A DNA stretch of 64,000 bases, taken from the NCBI GenBank assembly GCA_964527995.1, contig CAZGRP010000002.1, forward strand, positions 62,001-126,000, written 5' to 3'. This document shows positions 33,562-42,875 of this stretch, piece after piece; within the stretch, counting starts at the first letter, position 1; the number at the start of each line of letters is the position of its first letter. A model generated the notes under the pieces. It worked only from the letters and a program-made list of their open reading frames with translations. It did not search any database and was not told where the DNA came from. Origin of the DNA: CAZGRP01 sp964527995. GTDB lineage: Bacteria; Zhuqueibacterota; Zhuqueibacteria; Oceanimicrobiales; CAZGRP01. Made by a program: the position numbers and the translations under genes.

Positions 33562-34896
33562 ATGAGTGCCAAGGACAAAGAGTATGTGCTGCGCATGGCC
33601 AAGGAGCACAACGTCAGGTTTGTGCGCCTTTGGTTCACCGACATTCTTGGCTTTTTGAAGAGTTTCTCGATAACGGTCACGGAACTGGAGGCCGCGCTCG
33701 AAGAGGGCCAGGGGTTCGACGGCTCCTCCATCGAAGGCTTTGTGCGCATCGATGAGAGCGACATGATAGCGATGCCCGATCCCAGCACCTTTGCCATCAT
33801 GCCGTGGCGGGCGAGCGAGGACAGCACCGTGGCGCGCATGTTTTGCGACATTTACACGCCGGATGGCAAGCCGTACGACGGCGATCCACGCAGGGTTCTG
33901 AAGCAGAACCTGCAGCGAGCCGCTGCGATGGGTTTCACCTTTTATGTTGGCCCCGAGCTCGAATACTTCTATTTTCGCAACAACAAGGGACAACCGGAGC
34001 CTCTTGACCGCGGCGGCTATTTCGACCTTACGCCCCTGGATGTGGCAAGCGACTTGCGAAAACAGACAGTGCAGGCGTTGGAGTCGTTGGGCATTAAAGT
34101 CGAAGTGAGTCACCACGAAGTCGGTCCGAGCCAACACGAAATCGATCTGCGTTATACCGACGCCCTGACCATGGCCGACAATGCCATGACCTATCGGTTG
34201 GTGGTCAAAGAAGTGGCGCTGCGCAACGACCTTCACGCCACCTTCATGCCGAAGCCTCTGTTCGGCGAAAACGGCAGCGGCATGCACACCCACATGTCGC
34301 TGTTCAGGGGTGACCGGAATGCTTTCTTCGACGCCTCCGACAAGTATCATCTTTCCGATGTGGCGAAGCAGTTCATCGGCGGACTGATGAGGCATGTTTC
34401 CGAATTCACGCTGGTCACCAATCAATGGGTCAATTCGTACAAGCGTCTGGTTCCCGGATATGAAGCGCCCGTCTACGTGACCTGGGCCTTGCGCAATCGT
34501 TCCGATTTGATCCGCGTGCCGACCTACAAGCCTGGGAAAGAAAATGCCACCCGTGTTGAGCTGCGCTCGCCGGATCCGGCCTGCAACCCATATCTGGCCT
34601 TCAGCGTGATGCTGGCGGCCGGCCTGGAAGGAATCGAGAAAGGGTACGAGCTGCGCGATCCGGTGGAGCGCAACGTCTACGAACTCTCCGATGAGGAGCG
34701 TGCCGCTCTGCAAATCAGCACGCTGCCGACGGATTTACACGAGGCCATCGAGCGGATGGAGGGCAGCGAACTCGTGCGCAGGGCTTTGGGCGACCACATC
34801 TTCGCGACGTTGCTGAAGAACAAGAGGCTCGAATGGCAGCGCTACCGGGCCCAGGTGACTGAATGGGAGTTGCAGAGCTATTACTCGATCCTCTGA
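33562..34896 (+). CDS. glnA: Glutamine synthetase, type I
   Basis: 444 residues from ATG 33562 (GGAGGAG five bases before). It makes glutamine from glutamate, ammonia and ATP. Family motifs: GFDGSSIEGF, GPELEYFYF, HEVGPSQHEIDLRY, the ATP-site FMPKPLFGENGSGMHTHMSL, and NRSDLIRVP. The length matches the GSI-alpha type. At the usual adenylylation place, where proteobacterial enzymes have NLYDLPPE, it reads NVYELSDEE, so control by adenylylation is doubtful. Local control by the inverted repeat at the promoter is possible. Confidence 0.96.
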   Translation: MSAKDKEYVLRMAKEHNVRFVRLWFTDILGFLKSFSITVTELEAALEEGQGFDGSSIEGFVRIDESDMIAMPDPSTFAIMPWRASEDSTVARMFCDIYTPDGKPYDGDPRRVLKQNLQRAAAMGFTFYVGPELEYFYFRNNKGQPEPLDRGGYFDLTPLDVASDLRKQTVQALESLGIKVEVSHHEVGPSQHEIDLRYTDALTMADNAMTYRLVVKEVALRNDLHATFMPKPLFGENGSGMHTHMSLFRGDRNAFFDASDKYHLSDVAKQFIGGLMRHVSEFTLVTNQWVNSYKRLVPGYEAPVYVTWALRNRSDLIRVPTYKPGKENATRVELRSPDPACNPYLAFSVMLAAGLEGIEKGYELRDPVERNVYELSDEERAALQISTLPTDLHEAIERMEGSELVRRALGDHIFATLLKNKRLEWQRYRAQVTEWELQSYYSIL

Positions 34897-34911
34897 TTTG
34901 CCAGTTTCCTC

Positions 34912-34940
34912 TTGACATTTTGTAGGGCCGCGTGTATATT
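34912..34940 (+). promoter_or_regulatory. Very strong sigma70 promoter for the cytochrome b operon
   Basis: TTGACA (34912-34917), 17 bases, TATATT (34935-34940), right after glnA. Confidence 0.85.
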
Positions 34941-34992
34941 ACCACCCCTGTTAGGCGAGACTTGAGACAGAGACGTGGGAGGAGACCATCCT

Positions 34993-35766
34993 ATGCAGGC
35001 GACCATCAGGCGCTTCAAGGAAAGCGTCACGAAGTCCCAGGTCTGGAAGTCTATCTTCCGGCACGATTATCAAGACACCCCCCGCAACCGACTTCTGCAA
35101 GTCCTCGACAACATCTGGTTGCACCTTCACCCCACTCGAATTCCTCGCCACGCCGCTTACATCCGCTTCACATGGTGCATGGGCGGCATCACCTTTCTGC
35201 TCTTTCTGGTGACCGCTGTCACCGGTGTGCTCTTGATGTTCTACTACCGGCCGACGGCTGAATATGCCTTCAGCGACATGAAGTACCTGCAGTTCGATGT
35301 GCCGTTCGGCATGTTTCTGCGCAACATGCACCGCTGGGCCGCCCACGGCATGGTCATCGCCGTGTGGTTGCACATGTTCCGGGTTTTCCTTACCGGCTCC
35401 TACAAACCTCCACGCGAATTCAACTGGGTGGTGGGAGTGATCCTGCTGACTACCACACTCCTCCTCAGCTTCACGGGCTACCTGCTGCCCTGGGACCAGC
35501 TTTCCATCTGGGCCGTCACCGTGGGCACCAACATGGCGCGCGCTACGCCACTTCTGGGCCATGAGGGGCCTTTCGGGCCGCAGCTGGGTGCCCGGCCGGA
35601 CAACGACATTCGATTCCTTCTGTTGGGCGGCACACAGGTGGGTCCACCGACCCTGCTTCGCTTCTACGTCCTACACTGTGTCTTCTTCCCTCTCTTTCTA
35701 GCGGTCTTTATCGCGGTCCATTTCTGGCGCGTTCGAAAGGATGGTGGCATCTCCGGGCCCCTGTGA
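34993..35766 (+). CDS. Cytochrome b, N-terminal (b6-like) part
   Basis: 257 residues from ATG 34993 (GGGAGGAG eight bases upstream). It is the heme-binding half of the quinol oxidising core: the heme-b His pairs appear in HRWAAHGMVIAVWLHMFR and the later HCVFF/AVHFWRVRK, and GYLLPWDQLS is the classic quinol-site segment. Four membrane helices are expected. The C-terminal quinol-site part is a separate gene 67 bases downstream, as in b6/subunit-IV systems. It functions with the Rieske protein encoded 7 kb on. Confidence 0.95.
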   Translation: MQATIRRFKESVTKSQVWKSIFRHDYQDTPRNRLLQVLDNIWLHLHPTRIPRHAAYIRFTWCMGGITFLLFLVTAVTGVLLMFYYRPTAEYAFSDMKYLQFDVPFGMFLRNMHRWAAHGMVIAVWLHMFRVFLTGSYKPPREFNWVVGVILLTTTLLLSFTGYLLPWDQLSIWAVTVGTNMARATPLLGHEGPFGPQLGARPDNDIRFLLLGGTQVGPPTLLRFYVLHCVFFPLFLAVFIAVHFWRVRKDGGISGPL

Positions 35767-35833
35767 CGTTTCGGAGAGCGCCTCTCCATCGCCGCGTCAA
35801 CCGTGAACGGAACCAACAACGGACGGGAGTAAG

Positions 35834-36715
35834 ATGCAGAATCTGATCCATATCCTGAGCAATCCCGACAATATTCCCATCGTCGGACTCGCTTTCCTGG
35901 TCTCGTACTTCCTGTGGCTGGCCTTGAAGCAAGCCCGTCACAACGACCGGCGGATTGCCAACGGTGAGTTCGACAAGATGCGCGAGGAGGGCCGGGATCG
36001 TATTCACGTGTGGCCCTACCTGACACGGAATGAGTTCCTGGCAGCCATCTTACTGATGGTGATTCTCACGGTCTGGTCGATTGTTCTGAATGCCCCGCTC
36101 GAAGAGCCGGCCAATCCTACGCGTACGCCGAACCCCTCCAAAGCCCCGTGGTACTTCGTCGGACTGCAGGAATCGCTGGTCTACTTCGACCCCTGGATCG
36201 CGGGTGTCATCCTCCCCACCCTCATCATTGTCGGTCTGATGGCCATTCCCTACATCGACGTGAACCCGAAGGGAAACGGCTATTACACCTGGCGCCAGCG
36301 CAAGTTCGCGATCACGGTGTTCCTTTTCGGGTTTCTCGTTCTGTGGCTTTCGCTCATTCTCCTGGGCACGTTCATGCGAGGGCCTGGATGGAATTTCTTC
36401 TGGCCTTGGGAGGAATGGGACATCAGCAAGGTCATCGCCATGACCAACGTCGATCTGCACCAGAAGTTTGGAATTCGAAGTCCCTTGGGAGCTTTTATCT
36501 TCGGTGGTGGCGTCATCACCGCCTACTATTCGCTCGCCGTCTGGTTTTGGCTTTGGAAAAAAGACAAGATCGAGATGCTGCAGAAAATGGGCATGGCGCG
36601 CTACGCCGTGACGGCGTTCCTCTTTCTCAGCATGATCGCCCTGCCCATCAAGATGTTCTTGCGGCTGGCGTTCTCGATCAAGTATGTTTGGGTGACTCCC
36701 TGGTTTAACATCTGA
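35834..36715 (+). CDS. Cytochrome b, C-terminal (subunit IV-like) part
   Basis: 293 residues. It has an N-terminal membrane helix, a short soluble part, then helices with the PEWY-region equivalent KAPWYFVGLQESLVYFDPW, which closes the quinol site. Length is greater than petD (about 160) because an extra N-terminal helix and additional C-terminal helices are fused (about six or seven hydrophobic segments, e.g. residues 75-95, 135-155, 175-200, 235-255, 265-285). With the b6-like gene it forms a split cytochrome b. Confidence 0.88.
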   Translation: MQNLIHILSNPDNIPIVGLAFLVSYFLWLALKQARHNDRRIANGEFDKMREEGRDRIHVWPYLTRNEFLAAILLMVILTVWSIVLNAPLEEPANPTRTPNPSKAPWYFVGLQESLVYFDPWIAGVILPTLIIVGLMAIPYIDVNPKGNGYYTWRQRKFAITVFLFGFLVLWLSLILLGTFMRGPGWNFFWPWEEWDISKVIAMTNVDLHQKFGIRSPLGAFIFGGGVITAYYSLAVWFWLWKKDKIEMLQKMGMARYAVTAFLFLSMIALPIKMFLRLAFSIKYVWVTPWFNI

Positions 36716-36805
36716 GACGGGTGCGATGCTGTCCTGCGCGCTCCCTTATTGTTTTGAGCGATCGCATCATCCGGTGAAACGTACTTCTTGAGCGAGGAGC
36801 ACGGC

Positions 36806-39448
36806 TTGCCAAAACGATCCCAGGTCCCGATTGAGGAACGGTCCTACGGCCATTTTTATCTCATCCTGGCCGGTCTGCTGACGCTGACCACATTGTGGGC
36901 GGTTGTCGATATGCTGCGTGTGCGAGCACCCTGGCAGTCGTACCAGCGGAAGTTCAACCGTTTCGAGCTGTCGCTGCTTCAGGAAAAGTACACCAAAGCG
37001 AAGGCCGATTTCGAAGCGCAGTATCGAGATCGCTATGATGACCTCCAATCCCAGCTTGCCGAGGCGGAGGCCGCACTCAAGAGCCCGGAGTACAAGAGTC
37101 TGCTCGCCCAACTGACAAAGGCGAAGGACGACCTGATTGCGGCCAGGCAAAATTATCGGTTTGCGAAGAGCGAACTGGACGCCCAGTGGTACCAGTACAC
37201 CAAGGCGAAGCACAGCCGCGATGAGAAGAGGCTCGACAGGCTTCGGCCCAAAGTGGAGGCGCTGCAAGGCGAGGCGGACAGCCTCAAGGCTGTATGGGAT
37301 GCCGCCGAAGCGCGCCAGAAAGAGTTGGAAAGGCGTGAGGAGAGGTACCGGTCGCGGATTACCGATTTGAAGACGCGCATGCGTGAGATGACGGCGAACC
37401 TGGATCAGTTGAAGGAACGCATCGATCTCATCAAGAAGCGCGATATCAAGATCAGGCAGACTGTGCTGCCGGTTTTTGTGCGCGGCAATTTTGCAAACTA
37501 TCTCGATCTGGTGGACCGTTGCGAGAGCTGCCATATCTCGATCAACCGCGACGGGTTCGAAGAGTACGTTCCACCTTTCAACACGCACCCTGACCGCAGG
37601 GCCTTGCTGGTGTCGCACCAGAAAGTCATCAAGAATGCCTGTACACCGTGCCACGAAGGGCAGGGCCGCGCGCTCCAGGTAGAGTACGCACATGGTTTCG
37701 TCGAGCACTGGAACCATCCGCTGCTAGAGGGAGATTTTATTCAGACCGGGTGCAACAAGTGCCACAGCCGCGAGATGAAGCTGGAGTACGCTCCACGGCT
37801 GACGAAGGCCAAGCGTATGGTGTTCGACCTCGGGTGTTACGGCTGTCACGAAATCGCCGGATATGAGAACGCCGAGCGTGTCGGCCCCGATTTGACTCAC
37901 ATTGTTTTCAAAACCACGCCGGACTTTGTTTACCGCTGGCTGCGCAACCCAGACGCCATCCGACCTCACACGCGCATGCCGAACCCGCGGTTCACGCATG
38001 AGGAGGCCGAGGCATCGACGGCCTATCTCTTCGCAGTGAGCAAACAGGCCGGGACGAACTCGTATACTCCCGTGCCGATGACCCGAAAAGGATCGGCCAA
38101 GCGGGGCGAGCAACTGATCCGAACCGTCGGCTGCCTGGGCTGCCATGTGACCACGCCCCACGACCGTGAGATCCGCAAGAACGACATGTTCTACGACATT
38201 GCACCGGACCTGTCGATCATCGGCAGCAAGGTGAATGCCCGCTGGCTCTACGACTGGGTCAAGAACCCCAAGCACTACAATCCAAAGACCCGGATGCCCA
38301 ACCTGCGGCTTTCGGACCAGGAGGCTGCCGACATCGTCGCCTACCTGATGACGCGCAGGGTGGAGCTTCCGGATTATCCCGATGAGCCTGTTTTCAATGA
38401 TCCGGCAAAGATCGAACTCGGCAAGAGCATCATTCGTAACTTCGGTTGTCACGGCTGCCACGTGATTCCTGGCATGGAGAAGGAGGGTCGCGTCTCGGTG
38501 TCGCTGAACGAATTTGGCAGCAAGACTGCGGAAGAGCTGTTCTTTGGCGACGCCCTTGCCGACGGTATTGTGCCGGAAAAAACTTGGAAGGCGTGGACGA
38601 TCGGTAAGATGAAGAATTCCCGCGTCTACGCCACCGAGAACGTCATCCAGCGCATGCCGGACTTTGCCATGGCAGAGGAGGACGCCCAAACGATGGCCCT
38701 GCTTCTGAGAAGCTGGGATGGCCGTCGGTTCGCCAAACAGTATGTGAACGAATTAGACGCAGTCGAGGAAGCGATTGAAAGAGGTCGCGAGCTGGTGCGG
38801 AAGTACAACTGCACGGCTTGCCATATCATCGAAGGAGAGGGCGGCCAGATTCGGCCGGCAATCGTGGAGACGTTTTCGAAGGAAGGCTACGGTTCCGAGG
38901 AGGCTGTCTCCTTCGCGCCCCCGAACCTGATCGGCGAAGGTAAGAAGGTGCAGCCCTCCTGGCTGTTTACGTTCCTGAAGGACCCGGAGATCAAGATCCG
39001 TCCCTGGATCCGCGTTCGCATGCCCACCTTCGGGTTCAGCGACGAAGAGGCCGGTGATCTGGTCAACTACTTCCAGGCCCTGGATGGTCGGCTGCGGTCC
39101 TACATGGAGGTCAAGACAGAAGCCTCTGCCGCAGAGATTCGCGCTGCGCAAAAGCTTTTTTCGCCCGACTACCTGAGCTGCTTCAGTTGCCACCAGTTCG
39201 GCGCCAAGAAACCCGAAGGACCGCCGTCGGGTTGGGCTCCTGACTTCATGCTCGCACCGACCCGCCTGAATCCCGAGTGGATCGTCGAGTGGCTGTACGA
39301 TCCCCAAAAACTCTTGCCTGGAGCTCGGATGCCTGATTTCTATCCGGAGTCTGCGCCCGAAGACATTCTGGGTGGGGACCCTGATCGCCAGGTCAGGGCG
39401 ATCCGCGATTTTCTGATGACGATCGACCGAAGAGTCGGCAGCCGCTAG
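36806..39448 (+). CDS. Membrane-anchored octaheme cytochrome c with coiled-coil stalk
   Basis: 880 residues from TTG 36806 (GAGGAG six bases upstream); TTG 36788 is the alternative. One N-terminal membrane helix (about 18-40) is followed by about 170 residues of charged coiled coil, then a heme region with eight CxxCH motifs: CESCH (37520), CTPCH (37640), CNKCH (37751), CYGCH (37835), CLGCH (38132), CHGCH (38447), CTACH (38810) and CFSCH (39179). The spacing between later motifs suggests several mono-heme cytochrome c domains fused in a row, each followed by a RMPNxR/RMPxF type Met-ligand loop. It is the electron acceptor or relay of the split bc complex. Confidence 0.9.
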   Translation: MPKRSQVPIEERSYGHFYLILAGLLTLTTLWAVVDMLRVRAPWQSYQRKFNRFELSLLQEKYTKAKADFEAQYRDRYDDLQSQLAEAEAALKSPEYKSLLAQLTKAKDDLIAARQNYRFAKSELDAQWYQYTKAKHSRDEKRLDRLRPKVEALQGEADSLKAVWDAAEARQKELERREERYRSRITDLKTRMREMTANLDQLKERIDLIKKRDIKIRQTVLPVFVRGNFANYLDLVDRCESCHISINRDGFEEYVPPFNTHPDRRALLVSHQKVIKNACTPCHEGQGRALQVEYAHGFVEHWNHPLLEGDFIQTGCNKCHSREMKLEYAPRLTKAKRMVFDLGCYGCHEIAGYENAERVGPDLTHIVFKTTPDFVYRWLRNPDAIRPHTRMPNPRFTHEEAEASTAYLFAVSKQAGTNSYTPVPMTRKGSAKRGEQLIRTVGCLGCHVTTPHDREIRKNDMFYDIAPDLSIIGSKVNARWLYDWVKNPKHYNPKTRMPNLRLSDQEAADIVAYLMTRRVELPDYPDEPVFNDPAKIELGKSIIRNFGCHGCHVIPGMEKEGRVSVSLNEFGSKTAEELFFGDALADGIVPEKTWKAWTIGKMKNSRVYATENVIQRMPDFAMAEEDAQTMALLLRSWDGRRFAKQYVNELDAVEEAIERGRELVRKYNCTACHIIEGEGGQIRPAIVETFSKEGYGSEEAVSFAPPNLIGEGKKVQPSWLFTFLKDPEIKIRPWIRVRMPTFGFSDEEAGDLVNYFQALDGRLRSYMEVKTEASAAEIRAAQKLFSPDYLSCFSCHQFGAKKPEGPPSGWAPDFMLAPTRLNPEWIVEWLYDPQKLLPGARMPDFYPESAPEDILGGDPDRQVRAIRDFLMTIDRRVGSR

Positions 39449-39611
39449 GCGCAGGGGCGCCAGGGCGGGCGCACAGCTTACACCGGGCGGTACGTAATAG
39501 CATCATCCCGGTCCCCGGTGGGGCGGGCCGCTGGCCAGGGCTGTGGTTGTGGAAGTGACTCCCCCCTGATGGACGATGGAGGGATGAATCGAAACTCGAA
39601 GGAGGAGATCA

Positions 39612-40421
39612 ATGATGAAAAAACGCATTTTGACCGTGTTGCCATTGCTTGCGGCTGTGGGTCTGTGGGCCGCGTGCGGCGGTGGCGAGAAGTCGGAGAC
39701 CGTGGCGAAAAAGTCGTCCACATCGGCGCAAGAAACGGCCTCTGGGAGCGCCGGGTACTCGGAAACGACCGTGACGAATGGCGGCACGATTACTGGCGTT
39801 GTTACCTATGCGGGTCCAGCCCCGGCGCCGCAGAAGGTCAAAATCACCAAAGACGTGCAGGTATGCGGCAAGGAGCAGCACTACAAGGAAGACCTGGTGG
39901 TCGGCAGCGACAAGGGGATCAAGAATGTGGTAGTGAAGATCACCAACATCTCGGCAGGAAAGCCCCTGGCCAGCCTGAACCCTGATCCCCGGCTCGATCA
40001 ACGCTATTGCTGGTTCAAACCGCATGTGTTGCTGATGCCGGTGGGTGCCACACTGCGAATCCTGAACAGCGACGGCATTCTGCACAACCTGCATACCTAC
40101 AGCAAAAGGAATCCGCCGATCAACACCGGGCAGCCGGGCTTCAAGAAGGAAATGAAGTTCACCTTCAAGTACCCGGAAGCGGTTCGTGTCACCTGCGACG
40201 TGCATCCGTGGATGAACGGCTATGTCGTGGTCGCTGAGAACCCTTACTACGCACTCACTGACGACAGCGGTAAGTACACGCTCACGGATGTCCCTGCCGG
40301 CACCTACACCGTTGAGTTCTGGCAGGAGACACTCGGCACGCAGACACAGCAAGTGACCGTGGAGGCGGGCCAGACGGCGACCCTCAATCTGGAATTCCCA
40401 AGCAAGGCTGCCTCCGACTGA
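39612..40421 (+). CDS. Cupredoxin-like lipoprotein
   Basis: 269 residues, ATG with AAGGAGGAG upstream. An N-terminal lipoprotein-like signal ends in WAAC (Trp at -3 is unusual). A Ser/Thr-rich tether precedes a plastocyanin-like beta domain (about 58-210) whose copper ligands look like a type 1 site: His in SDGILHNLHTY, then Cys, His and Met in CDVHPWM. A C-terminal carboxypeptidase-regulatory-like beta module (about 215-265; DDSGKYTLTDVPAGTYTVEF) follows. Placed between the cytochrome c and the copper ATPase, it is probably a periplasmic electron carrier, or a copper-binding partner. Confidence 0.8.
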   Translation: MMKKRILTVLPLLAAVGLWAACGGGEKSETVAKKSSTSAQETASGSAGYSETTVTNGGTITGVVTYAGPAPAPQKVKITKDVQVCGKEQHYKEDLVVGSDKGIKNVVVKITNISAGKPLASLNPDPRLDQRYCWFKPHVLLMPVGATLRILNSDGILHNLHTYSKRNPPINTGQPGFKKEMKFTFKYPEAVRVTCDVHPWMNGYVVVAENPYYALTDDSGKYTLTDVPAGTYTVEFWQETLGTQTQQVTVEAGQTATLNLEFPSKAASD

Positions 40422-40594
40422 GCGCGAAGGTCGGCTGCATTTTGCCGGGGCTGGATTGGTCCGACGTCGTTGCCGGGCTCCTGTGGGAGGTTCGTCCAGT
40501 CGGTCCTCGAGCGCGATTCTTGCCAGCGAGCCGGATTCCTGTCTCGGCGGCGGGGATCGCGCTTTTGATTCTGAAAGCTCATGGAGGAGGCGAA

Positions 40595-40639
40595 ATGGCC
40601 AGTCCTTGCAGCCACCCGGGTCTACACAGATCGCTATGA
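40595..40639 (+). CDS. Candidate 14-residue leader peptide before the copper ATPase
   Basis: ATG at 40595 with GGAGGAGG (40583-40590) four bases upstream; encodes MASPCSHPGLHRSL and stops TGA at 40637-40639, overlapping the ATPase start as ATGA. The ATPase itself has no Shine-Dalgarno site at 40636, so coupled translation would explain its expression. Cys and two His residues invite a metal-sensing idea, which is speculation. Confidence 0.4.
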   Translation: MASPCSHPGLHRSL

Positions 40640-42714
40640 GCTTGCAGCAAACCACATCCTGTGCTCACTGCCGATTGCCCGTGGGTTCCGGAGGGGTGCA
40701 CAAGAAAATCGACGGGCGCCCGCTCCATTTCTGCTGCTACGGCTGTAGCTTTGTCTACCAGGTGGTGGGTCAGGAAGGAGAAGAGGGGCAAGCCGCGTGG
40801 TGGCTCATTCGCCTCGGACTCGGGTTCTTCCTGGCGATGAACGTGCTGTTGCTTAGCGTTCTGCTCTACTGGAGCGATTTTTCTGCCACGGATACCACCT
40901 TTGTGCCCTACGCCCGCTACGGCCTGTTTCTGCTGGCCACGCCCGTCATCCTCTTGCTCGGGTTTCCCTTCTTTCGTGCGGCGGTTCGGGGGATGCGCAC
41001 GGCAGCGGTCGGCATGGATGCCCTGATTGCGGTCGGCGCATTTTCGGCCTACGGCGTCTCTGCCTACGCGACCTTCGTTCGGCCGGGTCATGTTTATTAC
41101 GACACCGCCACAATGATCATCGTCCTTGTGACTCTTGGGAAGTATCTCGAGGCATCGGCGAAGGCACGGACTTCGGCGGCCGTCCAGGGCCTGCTGGATC
41201 TGGAGCCGGCGGAGGCCCGGGTCATCCGCGACGGTGTGGAGAGGACAGTCCCCATCTCCGAGGTGCGCCGTGGCGACCGCGTGCGCGCCCTTCCGGGGCA
41301 GAAGGTTGCGGTGGATGGTGTCGTGATCGAGGGAACGGCGAGTATCGACGAGTCTGCGATCACCGGCGAATCCATCCCCGTAGGCCGCAAAGAGGGCGAC
41401 AGAGTGATTGCCGGCACTTTGGTGATCGAGGGCTCCATCTTGGTTCGGACCGAGGCAACAGGCGACCAAACGCTGCTGGCGCACATCGTCGATCTTGTGG
41501 AGTCGGCGCGCCTGCAAAAGGGACCTGTGCAGCGACTGGTGGATCGTATCGCCAGTCTGTTCGTTCCCGCGGTGATCGCCACGGCGTTTGCGGCGGTGGC
41601 TTTTGCGTTTTTGCGCGGCGACGCCGCCCACGCCTGGCTGAACGGGCTGTCCGTGTTGGTTGTGGCCTGCCCCTGCGCTCTCGGTCTGGCAACCCCCCTT
41701 GCGATCTCGGTGGCGCTGGGGCGGGCGGCGAGAGAGGGCGTTTTCATCCGGACCGCCGAAGCGGTGGAGACTCTGCACAAGCTTGATGTCGTCACCTTTG
41801 ACAAGACGGGAACTGTGACGACGGGAGAGATCCACCTGGCCGGAGTTCATGTTCGTCAGAACGGCTCTCTCGATGCTGAAAAGCTTCTTGCGGTCGTCGC
41901 TGCGGTTGAGGCGCGCTCCGAACACCCCCTTGCTCGTGCCGTGGTACGGGACACGGAGGGCAAGCAAACGCCCTCGGTGGACGTAATCGAGTTTCACAAC
42001 ATTCCCGGGAAAGGCGTGCAGGCGCGTGTCGATCTCGAGGGATATGGCACCACAGACGTGGTCATAGGCAACCGACAATTCCTGGCGAATCAGGGGATTT
42101 CGATTCCTTCCGAGCCCCAGGAGGGGGAAGAAACGTATGTGTTTTGCGCCTGGGACGGTGAGCTCCGCGGTTGGCTCACTTTTTCCGACCAGCCGAAGCC
42201 AGATGCCGCGGAGGCACTCCATGCGTGCAGGGAGAGCGGCCTGCGCACCATCTTATTGTCCGGCGATCGTCGCGGCGCCGTGGAAAAGCTGGCGGCATCG
42301 CTTGGATTCGATGAAGCAAAGGCGGAATTGTCGCCGGAGGACAAAATCCAGTGCATCCAGGAGTTGCAGCGGCGCGGGCACCGGGTGGCGATGGTAGGTG
42401 ACGGCATCAATGACGCGCCGGCTTTGGCCCGGGCCGACGTCGGGCTGGCCATGTCCTCGGGCACAGATCTGGCGAAGGAGAGTGCAGATGTCAGTGTGTT
42501 TGGGGCTCGGCTTGTGCGTATCCCGTGGGTGATCCGATTTGGCCGCATCACCTACCGGAAGATTCAGCAGAATCTTTTCTGGGCTTTCTTCTACAACCTG
42601 GTGGGCATCGGTCTGGCTTTCTGGGGCCTTTTGCAGCCTATCTTCGCAGCATCGGCCATGGTGGTGAGCAGCCTGATCGTCGTGACCAATTCTCTGCGGT
42701 TAAACCGGGCGTAG
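40636..42714 (+). CDS. Copper-type P1B ATPase
   Basis: 692 residues from ATG 40636. The upstream frame is open to 40456 but lacks start support. An N-terminal metal-binding region (CAHCRLPV and FCCYGCSF, the ATPase-cat_bd type) replaces the usual CxxC HMA domains. Then the P-type ATPase body: transmembrane CPC in VVACPCALG, phosphorylation motif DKTGT, TGES actuator motif, SEHPLA, and GDGINDAPA. CPC specifies copper. This N-terminal domain is typical of CcoI/FixI-type ATPases that supply copper to cytochrome oxidases. Here it is beside the cupredoxin gene, so copper supply for that protein or an oxidase is likely. Confidence 0.94.
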   Translation: MSLQQTTSCAHCRLPVGSGGVHKKIDGRPLHFCCYGCSFVYQVVGQEGEEGQAAWWLIRLGLGFFLAMNVLLLSVLLYWSDFSATDTTFVPYARYGLFLLATPVILLLGFPFFRAAVRGMRTAAVGMDALIAVGAFSAYGVSAYATFVRPGHVYYDTATMIIVLVTLGKYLEASAKARTSAAVQGLLDLEPAEARVIRDGVERTVPISEVRRGDRVRALPGQKVAVDGVVIEGTASIDESAITGESIPVGRKEGDRVIAGTLVIEGSILVRTEATGDQTLLAHIVDLVESARLQKGPVQRLVDRIASLFVPAVIATAFAAVAFAFLRGDAAHAWLNGLSVLVVACPCALGLATPLAISVALGRAAREGVFIRTAEAVETLHKLDVVTFDKTGTVTTGEIHLAGVHVRQNGSLDAEKLLAVVAAVEARSEHPLARAVVRDTEGKQTPSVDVIEFHNIPGKGVQARVDLEGYGTTDVVIGNRQFLANQGISIPSEPQEGEETYVFCAWDGELRGWLTFSDQPKPDAAEALHACRESGLRTILLSGDRRGAVEKLAASLGFDEAKAELSPEDKIQCIQELQRRGHRVAMVGDGINDAPALARADVGLAMSSGTDLAKESADVSVFGARLVRIPWVIRFGRITYRKIQQNLFWAFFYNLVGIGLAFWGLLQPIFAASAMVVSSLIVVTNSLRLNRA

Positions 42715-42784
42715 GCGCTTTCGCCCGACGCAATCATTTCGCCCGGGTGTGGCAGCCGCCGGGCGTCGGCGCCGGAGAAACGGG

Positions 42785-42812
42785 TTGACTTTTTGGGCTC
42801 ATTTGGTATATT
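42785..42812 (+). promoter_or_regulatory. Putative sigma70 promoter for the Rieske gene
   Basis: TTGACT (42785-42790), 16 bases, TATATT (42807-42812). The perfect inverted repeat GGGCTCA (42795-42801) / TGAGCCC (42812-42818) encloses the -10. Confidence 0.6.
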
Positions 42813-42834
42813 GAGCCCTGTAGGTGAGCAGGAT

Positions 42835-42852
42835 GTGTCCCGAGTGGGACAC
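42835..42852. repeat. Inverted repeat GTGTCCC-GAGT-GGGACAC in the Rieske leader
   Basis: Seven-base perfect arms, beginning about 16 bases after the expected transcription start and 24 bases before the GTG start. Its core matches the repeat at 4082-4100. Confidence 0.6.
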
Positions 42853-42875
42853 GGCGCAATCGAGGAGGACCAATC

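Noticed and set aside
33064..34713. 549-codon minus-strand frame
   Set aside because: Shadow of glnA running into sod; no independent motif.
40456..40635. Longer N-terminus of the copper ATPase
   Set aside because: Residues are arginine/serine rich without start support; the known family N-terminal metal site begins after 40636.
40579..42222. 547-codon minus-strand frame
   Set aside because: Antisense to the copper ATPase gene.
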